NCBI RefSeq assembly: GCF_902806685.2
Contig: NC_048548.1
Span: 9,636,557 to 9,700,556 of the forward strand
Length of the DNA: 64,000 bases
DNA from: Maniola hyperantus
Lineage: Eukaryota; Arthropoda; Insecta; Lepidoptera; Nymphalidae
Reading direction: 5' to 3'
Part shown: one piece after another, positions 42,901 to 54,725 of the stretch
Layout: every line of letters starts with the position of its first letter
Position numbering within the stretch: position 1 is the stretch's first letter
Position numbers and translations under genes: made by a program
The notes under the pieces: model-generated
Told to the model about the DNA's origin: nothing
What the model saw: only the letters and a program-made list of their open reading frames with translations
Databases searched by the model: none

Positions 42901-44160
42901 AAGTACGTTCTATATTTTTCTTAAAATAGAGCAAAAAGAGCAAGCAGAAAGAGTCACATTAATTAATTGAAACCAAGCAAAGTGCTTCTAGGGGATTAAA
43001 TGACCAAATGTATCCATACGAAAGTTTGGACATCTTAGCAAATGTCGGCTTGCATCAACCTTGTCTTTCCAATGCAAACGTAGACACGACCGAGGGGTAT
43101 CATTATCATCTATATCGAAATAGTTTCGCTCTAAAACTCCGTGAGTTCGTGTCGATATCCTTTCCCCATTTGCATAATCCGGCAGTGTGTATGCGACGCC
43201 ATCGCCGCGTCACGTCGGCCGCTGATTATCCAATAATTTGCAGCTACCCATTTGAGATGGGAGGTGATGGGAAATAGTCGATTAGACTTTAAGCATTAAG
43301 TGACAGATTTGAGGATTGAATTTGCATTTTTAAGTTTCAATCCGTAATATTCTTTGTCCTTCTCCCTCTACAGGTTTTCACATTTTCATAAGATCTTTCT
43401 GTTCAACTGGATTCACATTTTGACCATTCATCCTTATTTATTTATTTTTATTTATAATAAAATTGGATATACAAGATATTTTCATTTTATGACTTTCGCC
43501 AAACTGGTGAGCCAGTTTGTTGGCTTACTACTTTATACTTACCTATTCAGGTTGGCAAGGAATTTTTGAACTGATGCTAGGAAGCTCATTGAATATTATG
43601 TTCAGCTTTTTAATACAGTGACAGCAGAGACTGTTTTACTCCTCGGTGAGTGACAGGATTCAGGAACCGGGTCATGACCAGGTCACGGCCTGGTTACCCT
43701 ACCCTACCTATATAGCTCATAGCATAGCATATAGCTCAACAGCTTATGCTCTGTACGTATATGATTTTTCGTATTATTTCAGTGCAATAAACACCAGAGC
43801 TCGGTAGCCCAAAGTACCACAATACTGCTCCCGGTAGCGGCGCGCACCAATGTTGTTTACGATCAGCGTAAATAGTCTGATAGTAAATACCGATAGTGTT
43901 GCCATTTGGAGCCACGTGACGTTGATCGTTTTGCCCATTAAGGGTAATCGATTGTGAGTCCTCATTTCCTATGGTTAATTGAGAAAGCGTTGTGAGTTTG
44001 GGGCTTTGGGCTCAACTCAAACAAACTCTCCTAAGCTCACGCTCATTATTGTTGTTGTTTTCAAGAGGAGCAAATATCTTGGGCCCGAAAATTCGTTCTC
44101 AATAAAGAAAACTGATAGAATTTTAGTAGTCAAGTGTGAGTAAACCTCGCACACGAAAGG
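39940..44160. other. Mostly unique DNA, no gene supported
   Basis: A GC-rich patch at 39945-40000 is followed by AT-rich DNA. 40535-40645 is a diverged partial copy of the MITE at 45893-46030. Short frames (for example 41217-41484 on both strands, 43008-43277) show no recognised motif and no matching splice partners. Confidence 0.5.
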
Positions 44161-44500
44161 ATCCGTAGGTACCATCGTACAAGATAAATAGCACTATGTA
44201 CTTTTTTAATATTATTAATTTGAATGGCAGCCATTTTGAAATTTTATTATTTTTGTTATAGCGGCAAAAAAATGCACGTTGTGAAAATTTCAATTCTCTA
44301 CCTATTACGGTTCAAAATCAAATCAATGGTTTATTCAAAATAGGTAATAAATTACACTTTTTGAAAGTCAGTTGTTGCATTTGTAACATGATAATAGTGG
44401 TGATAATTTTTACGTGAACTTAAAAACTAAAGTTACTCGTACGTTAATGTTCATGAGACAGTCTGCTGACAGACGGATGGACGGACAGATGGACGGACAG
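44160..44500 (+). repeat. Dispersed repeats
   Basis: 'tagcggcaaaaaaatgcac' block of the CCCGCTGACAGACAG family, interrupted at about 44330-44450 by part of the 35640-type repeat. Confidence 0.55.
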
Positions 44501-44894
44501 CTGAGGCTTAGAGAAAAAGACGATAAAGAGACAGTTTTTTTTAAAATTTTTACTCTATAATATACAAGTTAGCCCTTATTAGATACATAGTTACTCTTTC
44601 ATGTGACCACAGTGTAATCTCAGGAGATAGACTTTACAAACTTGACTGCACTTTGTCAACTCGTTACCATTAGAGATCGTAGGCAATAGAACCCGTTATT
44701 GATAAAAATCTGTACCTAATCATTGAACAGCAACTTGTCGGCAAGCAATTACATTGTATAGTTTTTACAAAATAATAAGCCCCTCACTAATCAGTTTATA
44801 TACTGGTAACTGGTTACACGTAACTTATTGAAAATTTTGTCATACAATTATTGACACGCATACATTTTATTTCAGAGAATTTTTGGGATTATTA

Positions 44895-45112
44895 AATACT
44901 AGCTGATGAACGCCATATCTTCCGCGTGGAATAAGGTTTTTTAAAATCCCGTGGGAACTCTTTGATTTTCCGGGATAAAAAGTAGCCTATGTCAATCTCC
45001 AGGCCTTTATCTACCCATGCAAAAATCACGTCAATTCGTTCCACCATTGCGACGTGATTGAAGAACAAACCAAAAACCAGCAAACAAACACACTTTCGCA
45101 TTTATAATATGG
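44895..45112 (-). repeat. Dispersed repeat ('cgcgtgga' family)
   Basis: Starts 'tagctgatgaacgcc', contains 'cccgtgggaactctttgatt', ends 'cactttcgcatttataatat'. Confidence 0.6.
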
Positions 45113-45540
45113 TAATAATTTTATAAACCATAATACTTATACTGATTTTTTTTAAACTTATCAATCAGTTCATAAAACCAGAAACAGACGTTCATGACAA
45201 ACGAACACATACCATTAGAAAATGACCCTTAAACCCTACGTTATACGGATAGAAAATTTTACGTGTGATGTTGTTCAGCAACCCGTAATTCTGCGCACAA
45301 TTTGCCTGTCTGCCCCATTCCGATATTACGTAAATGATACGGATAATATCGACTTTAACGGACCACTAGACATGTCAAATTGGCGTACCTCGGTCTAGGG
45401 AAACGGTATCCATGTCTCGTATCTTTGTCATCTACGAAGTATGTAATCAGTCAGTGGTCATCTCTGATTTCGCTAAATTGTTCAAAGTACTGTGCAGCCT
45501 GAACATTATTTTCCAACTTTTGTATTTGATAAATATTATA

Positions 45541-45837
45541 CTTTATTATAAACTAGGATAAAAGTAATGACGTACGTATTAAAATCCAACAAAGATTTAC
45601 GAAGTTACAGGCATTTTAATTTTGGAGTGGGAGGGTCTTCTATCCCTTTCTCGCAAAACAAAAATTTGTATGAAACCGCACGAAGCTACTATGGCATTAG
45701 TAAGGTGTGACGTCAAAATGCTATATCGCTATCTTTGTCTAATCAGAAATATTTAAATGCTTATAACTTTTTGTTATTTGATCGATTTAATTAGTTTTTT
45801 CAGTTTACGTCATTTTTTATCCTAGTTTATAATAAAG
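45541..45837. mobile_element. TIR element of about 297 bp
   Basis: 'ctttattataaactaggata' on the left and its exact inverse on the right (45818-45837), followed inward by inverted 'aatgacgta'. No ORF. Confidence 0.75.
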
Positions 45838-45892
45838 TGCTTAGTAAAAAAATTGGAGTCAAATACCCAATTAGTGCGACATGTTCCTATAA

Positions 45893-46030
45893 AATTACTC
45901 CTCACGCACCATTTTAACTCTATGGGTCAACTGTCATGTCAAAAGTACGGTGCACATTTAAAATAAGGACTAAAATCATACTTTTGACATGAAATTTGAA
46001 GCAAAAAGTTAAAATGGCGCGTGAGGAGTT
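45893..46030. mobile_element. Palindromic MITE, about 138 bp
   Basis: 'actcctcacgcaccatttta' faces its near inverse 'taaaatggcgcgtgaggagt'; inner inverted 'cttttgacat' blocks. Partial relative at 40535-40645. Directly followed by a 'gaagtcgtgggcatcagct' repeat (46030-46170). Confidence 0.75.
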
Positions 46031-46259
46031 AAAAGTCGTTTTTGCATGGGTAAAGTTAAAAACCTGGAGAGTGACGTGGGATACTTTTTATCCAGGAAAA
46101 TCAAAGAGTTTCCACGGGATGTTTAAATACCTAAATCCACGAGGTCGAAGTCGTGGGCATCAGCTAGTAAGAATTTAAGAATATAAAGTTATAAATGGAT
46201 TCATTCGTAATAACTACTGTAATCTACACCGTTATAGGCTACTTGCTATTTCTAGTTTA

Positions 46260-46782
46260 TCATTTTTAACCGACTTCAAAAAAAGGAGGAGGTTCTCAAT
46301 TCGTCGGAATCTTTTTTTTTTTATTTTTTATTTTTTATGTATGTTCCCCGATTACTCGAAGACGCCTGGACCGATTTTGAAAATTTTTTTTTGTTTGAAA
46401 GGGTATACTTCAAAGTTGGTCCCATTTAAATTTGGTGAAGATCTGATGAACATCTTCGAAGATAGATACTGGAACTCCTCAACGGATAAGAGTAAATTGC
46501 TCGCGATCAGTGTATAAGCTTAGTAAACAGTAGATTTTTAACCAGTCATAGCATAATTCCATGGGGCCACTAAAAATTGTGAAATAAAAATTTTTTACAA
46601 AAAAAATAAAAACCGACTTCGATACACAAACACTAAAAATTGAAAAATAATTTAATTTATTACCGAATATCTTATGTATACAAGAGTTAATATAGTTCCA
46701 TAATAATATTTTTTGGGGTCGGTGCCAATGAGGTGCCATTGTGGAGTCTAATAAAAATATGAAGTCTAGACGATTCGCGCAG
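46260..46782 (-). repeat. Palindromic host repeat, left half (interrupted by the LTR element)
   Basis: 'aaccgacttcaaaaaaagga' start, then one arm of a long hairpin (about 46610-46720) and loop to 'attcgcgcag'. The other arm continues at 56225-56365. An uninterrupted copy is at 59950-60615. Confidence 0.8.
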
Positions 46783-48280
46783 TGTAAGGGTGATAAATTG
46801 GGCGGAATAGAAATATACCCGGATACGGAATAATCTACCACCTTACAAAGATTAGAGGAAAATAATAATTTACTTTACTTGATCTATCTACCTAGTAAAG
46901 AATAGAAGCTAGCCGTCGACTCCCTTGTAATGTATATGAGGTGTTATAAATGAAATTTGCTAGATGTTAGGCAAAATTGTTTTTAATGTAACCTTTACCG
47001 GGGTCGCTTAATACATAGTGATGGCTAATAATACTTAGTTATTCTAGCTTAGTGCCAAGACTTAATTTAGATACATTAGAATGCCTTAGGTAGATAGTAC
47101 ATAAAATCTATGTTTTAAATTTAAGATGCCATTGGCATGGAATAGACAATGACACAGTAAAATTCATAAAATTGTTTCAAAATAAAAGCTCAGTAGTAAA
47201 GACAGGGTTCTTACTGTACACATACACTAAGAAGGTTCACTAAACTGTTGCAGGATACAAACATATGCTTACTTGTAGGTGCGAAGACTGCAAGGTAGCT
47301 GGACGGCATCGGCCAAGATCCAAAACTCAATTTATTTGATTCTTCACAACCGAAATGTTTCATTACAAAGATTTTCACCAAGTCTTATCCATAGAAATTA
47401 AGTTGCCTACGTGAATGTGCAAAAGAAATAAATACGAAACCGAAAACTAAACGGAAAACTAAAACGGAAAACTGAAGCTAAACGTAAAACGTAAACGTAA
47501 ACGTAAAATTAAAAACGTAAACCCTGTAACAAAGAAAAACAAGATTATAATTTGTGCTGTGTGAAAATTTCGACACGTGGAATTTTCCCGATCAAACACA
47601 ACTCACCTATTGAACTCCTGGCCACCAATGGTTTTCAGAAGTCCACCCACAACCCATTATCCTCATTTATTTGGGAAGATAAAATAACTGGAACTGGAAT
47701 GAAATCATAAAATTAGGATTTTCTCTAACCAAACCGCCATTTTGTCGAATCCACATTCCTTGATTTTTCACTCACCATAATTGATGAAACATTGAAATAC
47801 GTTAGGATGACTAAATTTTATACTATTGTATTTTCCCAGGCGAAGCCATGGGCGAAAAGGAGTGAGATTTTCCTGGAACGAAAAAAATTCGTCTTCACAT
47901 GTTGACTCCAGGAAAATTCTAAATCTCACCTCTCGGTGTTGCCAGACGCAACCCGAGTGTGGCCGCTCCCAGTCAGTTCGATCATGAAGCCAATTCATTT
48001 TTGAATATTTGCGGAACCTAAGGATATATTATAAGAACCGTTTTGTTAATGACTTAACAATAAACAAATGATATTATGGTTTTATTTAATTATTTTGTTT
48101 TATTTTTACGACAATTGACAACGAAGCAAACGCCATCTATTGTGGCTCGAATGAACTCTGAACATCGACCCACGCGTAGTTCTGCACCTTGATGCTAGGT
48201 GGCACCAACATACTTTGAACAAAATAGATTTTTATTAAAAGCGAAACGCTAATTAGTAGTTCAAAATTTACAACGTCACA
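46783..48280 (-). repeat. 3' LTR, 1498 bp
   Basis: On the element's strand it begins TGTGACG and ends CTTACA (TG...CA). Nearly identical to the 5' LTR. A 76-codon frame (47998-47768) is present in both LTRs, with no recognised motif. Confidence 0.93.
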
Positions 48281-48283
48281 ATA

Positions 48284-48294
48284 CTTCCCCTCCT
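48284..48294 (-). promoter_or_regulatory. Polypurine tract
   Basis: AGGAGGGGAAG on the element's strand, three bases before the 3' LTR; primer for plus-strand DNA synthesis. Confidence 0.75.
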
Positions 48295-49162
48295 ACGAAA
48301 AGGTTCAACAGGTTGAACCACGCTGCCCTCAGCGTCATCCACAACTACTAACAATTTGCCTGAAACAAACAAACAAAAAAAACACAGAAGTTACGCGTGA
48401 ACGCACATCTACTACTAACAAGGAAAATTGTCTAACAAAATAAATATACTGAAAACAGTGTAAGGTTTTATACGTTATACTTAACTACACAACCCTTACT
48501 TCTAAAAAGAATATATACAAAAAAACTTCATGGTGTCTAAGACACTTGAGTGGAAACATCTTGGCATCATTCTTCAGCTGACTGATAGAATGCGTCTAGG
48601 CCTACGGTGGTTCACTCTTTTAAACTACCATCTTAATATTTGTTACTCAACAAATACGGAAAAACTGGTTGTGAACGGGTCCATCTGATATGGCAACCGT
48701 TCTCTATCCCATTCGGAAAAATAAAACCGAATCAAAATCGGAATATGAGAAAAAAAAACGAAATAACTCTCCTAGAAAATAGATCTCGGAACAGAATCGG
48801 AAAAAATAACAGAAATGATCCATTATCTAGAAGGAAAACGAAAACAAAACACAAAACCCCCCCCTTTTCGTTATCCCCAAAGTACGATATTTGCATTTTT
48901 ACTTTCTCAACCGGTTGGTCTACCACAAGCATTCCCATCATCACATATTCATCCCTACATACATCCACTACATTCATCCTCAACTGAACCATGGTAATGT
49001 AACTGTTAACTCAGAACATCACTACACTCATACAAATTCCTAATTGAATATTGATAACTTAAATATTCAAACAGTTTAGACCAAACTAAGTAATGGCAAA
49101 TATCTACTTCTTAATATCCTTAATATGCCAAGTGCCTATTGGGTGGTTGTCAGCTACTCTAA

Positions 49163-52100
49163 CTAGTTCGTAAACCAAAGGTGACAAAACCTTGACAACC
49201 CTGCACTTTTCATACTTAGGTGCCAGCTTAGCTGCGAAAAATTTGTAGCGTCGCTTTGTGGATAGGTCTTTTTCCACACTATATCCCCAACAGAATAGCT
49301 TGCAGACCTACGCCTTAAGTTGTAATGCGTTGCATACTCTGCATGAGCCTGAAACAAATTTCTCCTAACCTGACCAAATATGTCCTCCAAAGTTCCAAAC
49401 TTTCCTGCGTATTCCTCCCTTGGAATTCCGGCCTCGTACTCCTTATCCGTGTCCTTATAGAAGGAACCATTTAATACCGGTTCTCTAGCGTGGACAAGGA
49501 AGAACGGGGAGAATCCAGTGGATTCATTAACCGCACTGTTTATGGCGAACTGGACCTTGTACAGGTTTTCGTCCCAGGACCTGTGGTTATCTTTCACAAA
49601 AGCGGCTACAGCAGTCATAACAACCTTATTGTACCTCTCAACAAGGTTAACTTGCGGAGTGTACAGTGGTGTGTAGTGTAATTTCGGAATATTATAACGC
49701 TTAATGAGATTACGGAATTCAGATCCTGTAAATTGGGACCCATTGTCCACAATCACAGTCTCTGGAACACTATGGTTCAAAAATACAAAATTCTCTAGCG
49801 CTTTAACAACAGCGGCACCTGTGGCACGCCGTAACGGAAACAACATTGTATATTTCGAAAAACAACACGTCACCACAAAAAGAAATGTAAATCCTGATTT
49901 AGACCTAGGCAAAGGTCCGACTAAATCAGCCGAAATGACCTGAAAAGGTCTCTCGCAGACTTTAGGCTTCCCTAGCAGACCTGGAGTGGCTGATGTCGTG
50001 TGTTTATACGCAGAGCAAGTATCACAATTCTTAACGTACTCAACCACGTCCTTATACATACCACGCCAAAAATATCTGAGGGATAATCTGCGATGAGTTT
50101 TGAACACACCAAAATGACCTGCAGTTGCATCTGCATGGTTTTGTTGCATAATGCTAAGGATGTCGTTCTTGTGGACTACCTCTTTCCAGTCGAACTCACT
50201 GAGAAGCTGGTATTTACATTTACTGTAACGATATAGTTTATCGTTCAAAATACTAAAATTCGGAAAATTTGCTGGATTGATTTTACAGCCATTAAATGTT
50301 TTGTCATACCAGTCATCTACCAAAACTTGTTGACTAGAGTTATCATTACGATCACCAACTACATCTACGTGTATGAGTCTCGACAAGGTATCCGGAACTA
50401 CATTATCACAACCCTTCCTATGTTCGATAACAAAATTATACTGTGATAATCTACAACCCCATCTGGCGAGTCGTCCTGAGGGATTTTCTAAATTTAAGAA
50501 CCACTTTAGGGATGCATGGTCTGTGATAATTGTGACTGGCTTGGAACCAAAATAAGCCTGAAATTTCTCCACTGCAAAAATCACAGCTAGAGCCTCGCGT
50601 TCCGTCGCGCTGTAATTCCTTTCGTTTTTATTTAGGCTCCTACTGACATACGCAATGGGATGATCGCAACCATCGGTTTCTTGCGTTAGCATACCGCCAA
50701 CACCATATGCAGAAGCATCACAATGTATTTTGAATGGTTTTTCAAAATTCGGTACCGCAAGAACAGGTGCGGTTACCAACGCATTCTTCAATGTATTAAA
50801 TGCTACCTCTGCCTGTTCGCTCCACTCAAATTTAGGTGCGTTCTTTCCTTTACTCGTTAGTCTATTGAGTGGTGCAGCGATGGTTGAAAAATTCCTAATA
50901 AAGCGCCTGTACCAAGAACAAGTGCCTAGGAAAATCTTTACCTCCTGTGCAGTTTTTGGGGTCGGAAAGTTCAAAACTGCGGCAACTTTTCCAGGATCTG
51001 TGCGTAAACCAAATTCATCCACTATATACCCTAAATATTTCAAAGAGTTTCGAAAAAAATTACATTTATCAAAATTTATGGATAGTTGAGCCATTTTTAG
51101 TTTATCCAGAACTCTGTTTAATAAAATTAAATGGGTTTCAAAATCAGCAGAACAAATAACAATATCATCTATATAACAAAATACTATTCCATTTTCAATA
51201 TCACTACAAAAATTTTGATTAAATAACTGGTCCATTAACCTCTGCTGTCGTGCTGGTGCACCGCATAGGCCAAACGGCATGACTTTAAATTTGAATAACC
51301 CTCTACCAGGAACTGTAAAACTGGTTTTTTCCTGAGAGTCGTCAGCTAACGGAATTTGCCAGAAACTTGAACTTAAATCAATCGATGATAAAAACCTTGC
51401 CTCTTTCAAGCCATCTAGAATTTGTGGAATGTACGGTATTGAGTATGAATCCCCCTTTGTCACTGAATTTAATTTCCTGCAATCTAGGCAAAATCTCCAG
51501 TCTCCATTTGCCTTTTTCACTAAAATTGCTGGGTTATTCCAAGGGCTTTCACTCGGAGTAACTACGTCCATTTCCAGCATCCTATCTAACTCTTTACTTA
51601 AAGCTTCCTTCTTTTCGGGAGAAAGTGGATATTGTTTTATTTTTATTGGCAAGGCATCACCGGTGTCAATAACATGTTCAATTAATTTTGTTCTACCCAA
51701 TCCAATTTTCTCTGAAGAAATATCTAAAAATTTATTTACTACAGACTGGGCTAATTCTTTCTGTTGAGATGATAAGTTTTCAAAAGAAGTGATGGTATGA
51801 ATTTGTTCATTATCAATCGCACAAATATTGTAAAATTGAGAAGGTGCCTTAATTAATTCTAAATTATCAAAAATTCCAGGGGCTAACTGAAATGTTTTCC
51901 AAAAGTCACAGCCAAAAATAACATCCGCTATTATAGAGGGTACTACAAAAAATTTTATTATGTGAGTTACGGAATTATAAGTAATCGGAATAAACATATA
52001 ACCCATGCAATCAAGTTTGTCTCCATTTGCCACTGAAAATGTGGTATCAATACTGCTATGCAATTTATAACCGAATCTCAAAAAAACCTTGTGCGCCTGG

Positions 52101-52252
52101 TTACCCAAAATTGACGCGCAAGCACCGGAATCTAGTAAACCTGTAATCTCAAAACCGTCAACAAAAACCTTTAAATGTGGCCTAAAGTCTCGTTTATCCA
52201 CTGAATACAGAACTGTGTCAGGTAAAAGGGATGTTTTGTTGTTAATGACCAA
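49163..52252 (-). CDS. pol: LTR element pol polyprotein
   Basis: About 1029 codons from 52252, and open further upstream to overlap gag in the -1 frame. Domains in order: aspartic protease (DSGA at 41-44); reverse transcriptase with the YIDD catalytic box at 360-363; RNase H (CDAS near 511, TDHA near 578); integrase with a zinc-binding HHCC (H706, H713, C743, C746) and catalytic D776, D836, E872 with the D-x35-E spacing. It has no ATG start near 52252 (the codon is TTG), consistent with expression by frameshift from gag. The last 25 or so residues look out of frame: a T5 run at 49241-49237 precedes a change of frame, so the integrase tail is probably cut short by a one-base change. Confidence 0.93.
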   Translation of the reverse strand: MVINNKTSLLPDTVLYSVDKRDFRPHLKVFVDGFEITGLLDSGACASILGNQAHKVFLRFGYKLHSSIDTTFSVANGDKLDCMGYMFIPITYNSVTHIIKFFVVPSIIADVIFGCDFWKTFQLAPGIFDNLELIKAPSQFYNICAIDNEQIHTITSFENLSSQQKELAQSVVNKFLDISSEKIGLGRTKLIEHVIDTGDALPIKIKQYPLSPEKKEALSKELDRMLEMDVVTPSESPWNNPAILVKKANGDWRFCLDCRKLNSVTKGDSYSIPYIPQILDGLKEARFLSSIDLSSSFWQIPLADDSQEKTSFTVPGRGLFKFKVMPFGLCGAPARQQRLMDQLFNQNFCSDIENGIVFCYIDDIVICSADFETHLILLNRVLDKLKMAQLSINFDKCNFFRNSLKYLGYIVDEFGLRTDPGKVAAVLNFPTPKTAQEVKIFLGTCSWYRRFIRNFSTIAAPLNRLTSKGKNAPKFEWSEQAEVAFNTLKNALVTAPVLAVPNFEKPFKIHCDASAYGVGGMLTQETDGCDHPIAYVSRSLNKNERNYSATEREALAVIFAVEKFQAYFGSKPVTIITDHASLKWFLNLENPSGRLARWGCRLSQYNFVIEHRKGCDNVVPDTLSRLIHVDVVGDRNDNSSQQVLVDDWYDKTFNGCKINPANFPNFSILNDKLYRYSKCKYQLLSEFDWKEVVHKNDILSIMQQNHADATAGHFGVFKTHRRLSLRYFWRGMYKDVVEYVKNCDTCSAYKHTTSATPGLLGKPKVCERPFQVISADLVGPLPRSKSGFTFLFVVTCCFSKYTMLFPLRRATGAAVVKALENFVFLNHSVPETVIVDNGSQFTGSEFRNLIKRYNIPKLHYTPLYTPQVNLVERYNKVVMTAVAAFVKDNHRSWDENLYKVQFAINSAVNESTGFSPFFLVHAREPVLNGSFYKDTDKEYEAGIPREEYAGKFGTLEDIFGQVRRNLFQAHAEYATHYNLRRRSASYSVGDIVWKKTYPQSDATNFSQLSWHLSMKSAGLSRFCHLWFTN

Positions 52253-52287
52253 GTTCTTTACTTGTGTCTCTGCACAGTTCTTACTAA

Positions 52288-53556
52288 TTAGTTTTTTGAA
52301 TTTTTGTCCGGAGCGGGTTTACTAATCGCCTTTTTACTACAACTTGGACATGTCTTTACTGTAAAGTTCTGACGTCCACACGAAAAACATCTAATAAATT
52401 TCGGAACTGTCCTGCAAAATTTAAAGGAATGGTTACCCTTGCCGCACTTGTAACATAGTTGTTTATTTGTTTTCGTAAAATTAGTGCCTTTACTTGTATC
52501 AACCTTAGGTGCAGGTGTGACTGAAAGTGTGTTTATCTGTTTTGTCACTTGTTTGTAAGCAAACTCTGAACTTAAAGTTGCCTTACTGTTAGTAGGCTCA
52601 GAAAATAAGGCGGAACGCTGCCTCGCAGCCTCTAGTTTGCGACACTTTTCCTTCAACATTGCGACAGACTTAATGTCAACAAGAGCTAATTGTTCTGAGT
52701 AAAAAGGGCGAATATTATGTAATAAAATTTGTAACTTTTGTTCTTCGGAAAGTGGTGTTGACAACCTTGAAAACATGCCAAACATTACAGCGAAATAGAT
52801 AGACACAGGTTCTTCAGAGCCTTGTGTTCTTGCTCGAATTTCACCTAGCAACCTGTAGTCATAATCTACTGCATCAAATTCCTCTAAAAATAAAGTTCTC
52901 AATTCTGACCAAGACGAAACTTGACATTTGTTGCCTCTGTACCATAACAATGCTCGGCCTGTAAAAAGATGAAATGCAGAAACAAATAATTTTCCATCTG
53001 AAACGCCATAAGATCTTTTATATTCCTCAACGCGTTCGATGAAACTGCGCGGATCACCCTGTCCGTTGAAATTTAACTTCCACTTGGCAACATTTTTATC
53101 ACCAGTGCAGTCAACGGCGGTACTCTCGGAATCCAGTGATTCGTCGTGAGACGACTCATTGTCAGCATCTACTCTGGAAATCAAACTCTGCAACTTTGTA
53201 TGTAATTCACTCTTCCTACTTATTAAGCTGAGTTCGGAACACTGTATTCTCAAAATTCTAAAGTACAAATGTGAAGCTAAAGCTTTAGACCTACAGAGGG
53301 CATGTCTATCTTTAGTGTCAGAACACTTTTTTAATAAATCTTCTAAGTCTTGAAGTTTTTTAGTAATAACCCCTAACTCACTTTCAGAAGTGAAATCCGT
53401 CTCTAAAATTGATTCAGAAGGAATTTCCTGAATTAATTGTTTTAACTGTTTCTTTAAACCTAGCACTGTAGGTGCTGGAGTTTCGGAACGAATGGATACC
53501 TCATAACACAATTCGTCCTTCAAAAGTGAATGAAACTGGGCAAAAGTCTGTTCCAT
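52288..53556 (-). CDS. gag: LTR element gag polyprotein
   Basis: 422 codons, ATG at 53556, no break. Structural protein that packages the element's RNA. The N-terminal third is charged and Leu-rich (coiled-coil-like). The middle carries a retrotransposon gag/capsid pattern (ALLWYRG, FLEEFDAVDYDYRLLGEIRA). Near the C-terminus is one good zinc knuckle, CYKCGKGNHSFKFC (C-x2-C-x4-H-x4-C), and a second of the same spacing with Phe in place of His (CFSCGRQNFTVKTC). A Lys-rich tail ends at the frameshift site. Confidence 0.92.
   Translation of the reverse strand: MEQTFAQFHSLLKDELCYEVSIRSETPAPTVLGLKKQLKQLIQEIPSESILETDFTSESELGVITKKLQDLEDLLKKCSDTKDRHALCRSKALASHLYFRILRIQCSELSLISRKSELHTKLQSLISRVDADNESSHDESLDSESTAVDCTGDKNVAKWKLNFNGQGDPRSFIERVEEYKRSYGVSDGKLFVSAFHLFTGRALLWYRGNKCQVSSWSELRTLFLEEFDAVDYDYRLLGEIRARTQGSEEPVSIYFAVMFGMFSRLSTPLSEEQKLQILLHNIRPFYSEQLALVDIKSVAMLKEKCRKLEAARQRSALFSEPTNSKATLSSEFAYKQVTKQINTLSVTPAPKVDTSKGTNFTKTNKQLCYKCGKGNHSFKFCRTVPKFIRCFSCGRQNFTVKTCPSCSKKAISKPAPDKNSKN
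52291..52297 (-). promoter_or_regulatory. Likely -1 ribosomal frameshift site between gag and pol
   Basis: The heptamer A AAA AAC, in gag frame, ends directly before gag's TAA (52290-52288). A -1 slip enters the pol frame, which is open from there on. This matches the X XXY YYZ rule for retroviral-type slippage. I did not identify a downstream pseudoknot. Confidence 0.7.
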
Positions 53557-54725
53557 TGTGTTAAGTCAAAACACATTTAACAAAATATCGAGCTTGTGTA
53601 ACTGTCTATGTTTAGCCTTATACAAATTGGTTAAACACAAACACAAAAGAAGTTATTTAAACTATTAAATATACACAAGCAAAATACTCAACAAAAACAA
53701 TATTCTTAAGTCTATCCTAACCTATTTTATCAATTATGTTCCTATTCCAAAATATTGTTAATAATACAAGCACATATTATTACTATAGTAAACAAAATAT
53801 AACAAAATAAAACTTCCCAAAATTGAATAAATGATTGTAAGGTGCAGTATCACCTTTATGAGTACACAGTGTGTTACAACCTTTACAATTACAAAAGTAA
53901 ACAGGCAGCAAAGTTGCAATGAACTCTGACTAGCATATTATCATTCAAAAAAAAAACAAAGAGATTGTGCAATGGTTTGATGGCTGTTACTTTACACTTT
54001 TAACACATAACCTAAAATACAACAAAATCTGTTTCTAAATGTCACTTTAAACTACCAGCATTCAATTAAACTTAACATGTTTTGTGTGTGAAGTAGCTTT
54101 TATCATAACCTTAACACAGCTCTAAACAAAATTTCAACAAAATAATGAAGTATCAAGTCACTGAAAAAAAATTGTTCATAACTTCATACTTGAACTTAAT
54201 GTAATCTCTGAATATAGTTTATATATTTAGTTTCACAAGTTGTAACTCTTAGTATTTATAAATGTATGTGTGTAACTAGTTAACAGCACATAGCGTTTCA
54301 AAACTTTAATTATACTAAGTTACCGGAAATTTTCAAACATAAGATGTACTTACTATTGAAAGCAATACCCAACAACAACTCAGTTAAGCAATGTTTATTA
54401 CTAAACTGAAGGCAAACATTCACTTATACACCTCCAAGGTAAGTCAAATAACATAATTGAACGGCATAAACACCATTTATAATGTGTTAATTAAATAAGA
54501 AAAAACCAATGTTGGACTATACTCAGAAAATTACTTAACCTATCAGACAAAATTTCTAACTATTAGTTATTATTTAGTTAGTTAACCATAAAAAACAGCT
54601 TAGTGCTCTTTGCAATGTGTCACTACTTAGAAAATTGTACAATCAGCGGAGTACATTTCATAAAATTCACAAAATTTCTCAAAATATACTGAAATAACTA
54701 TATAAAAAAACGTTCGGGCGCCATT
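53557..54725 (-). other. LTR element untranslated leader
   Basis: About 1.17 kb of AT-rich DNA between primer site and gag start with no ORF of note. Packaging signals would be expected here, but I could not identify one. Confidence 0.7.
54711..54723 (-). promoter_or_regulatory. Primer binding site
   Basis: TGGCGCCCGAACG on the element's strand, two bases inside the 5' LTR; complementary to a tRNA 3' end of the Lys type (...GGGCGCCA). Confidence 0.75.

Noticed and set aside
47768..47998. 76-codon ORF in each LTR as an accessory gene
   Set aside because: Present twice only because LTRs are duplicates; no motif, and within a regulatory repeat.
48281..49162. env-like gene between pol and the 3' LTR
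   Set aside because: No minus-strand ORF of useful length and no signal or membrane segment; the space is mostly AT-rich.
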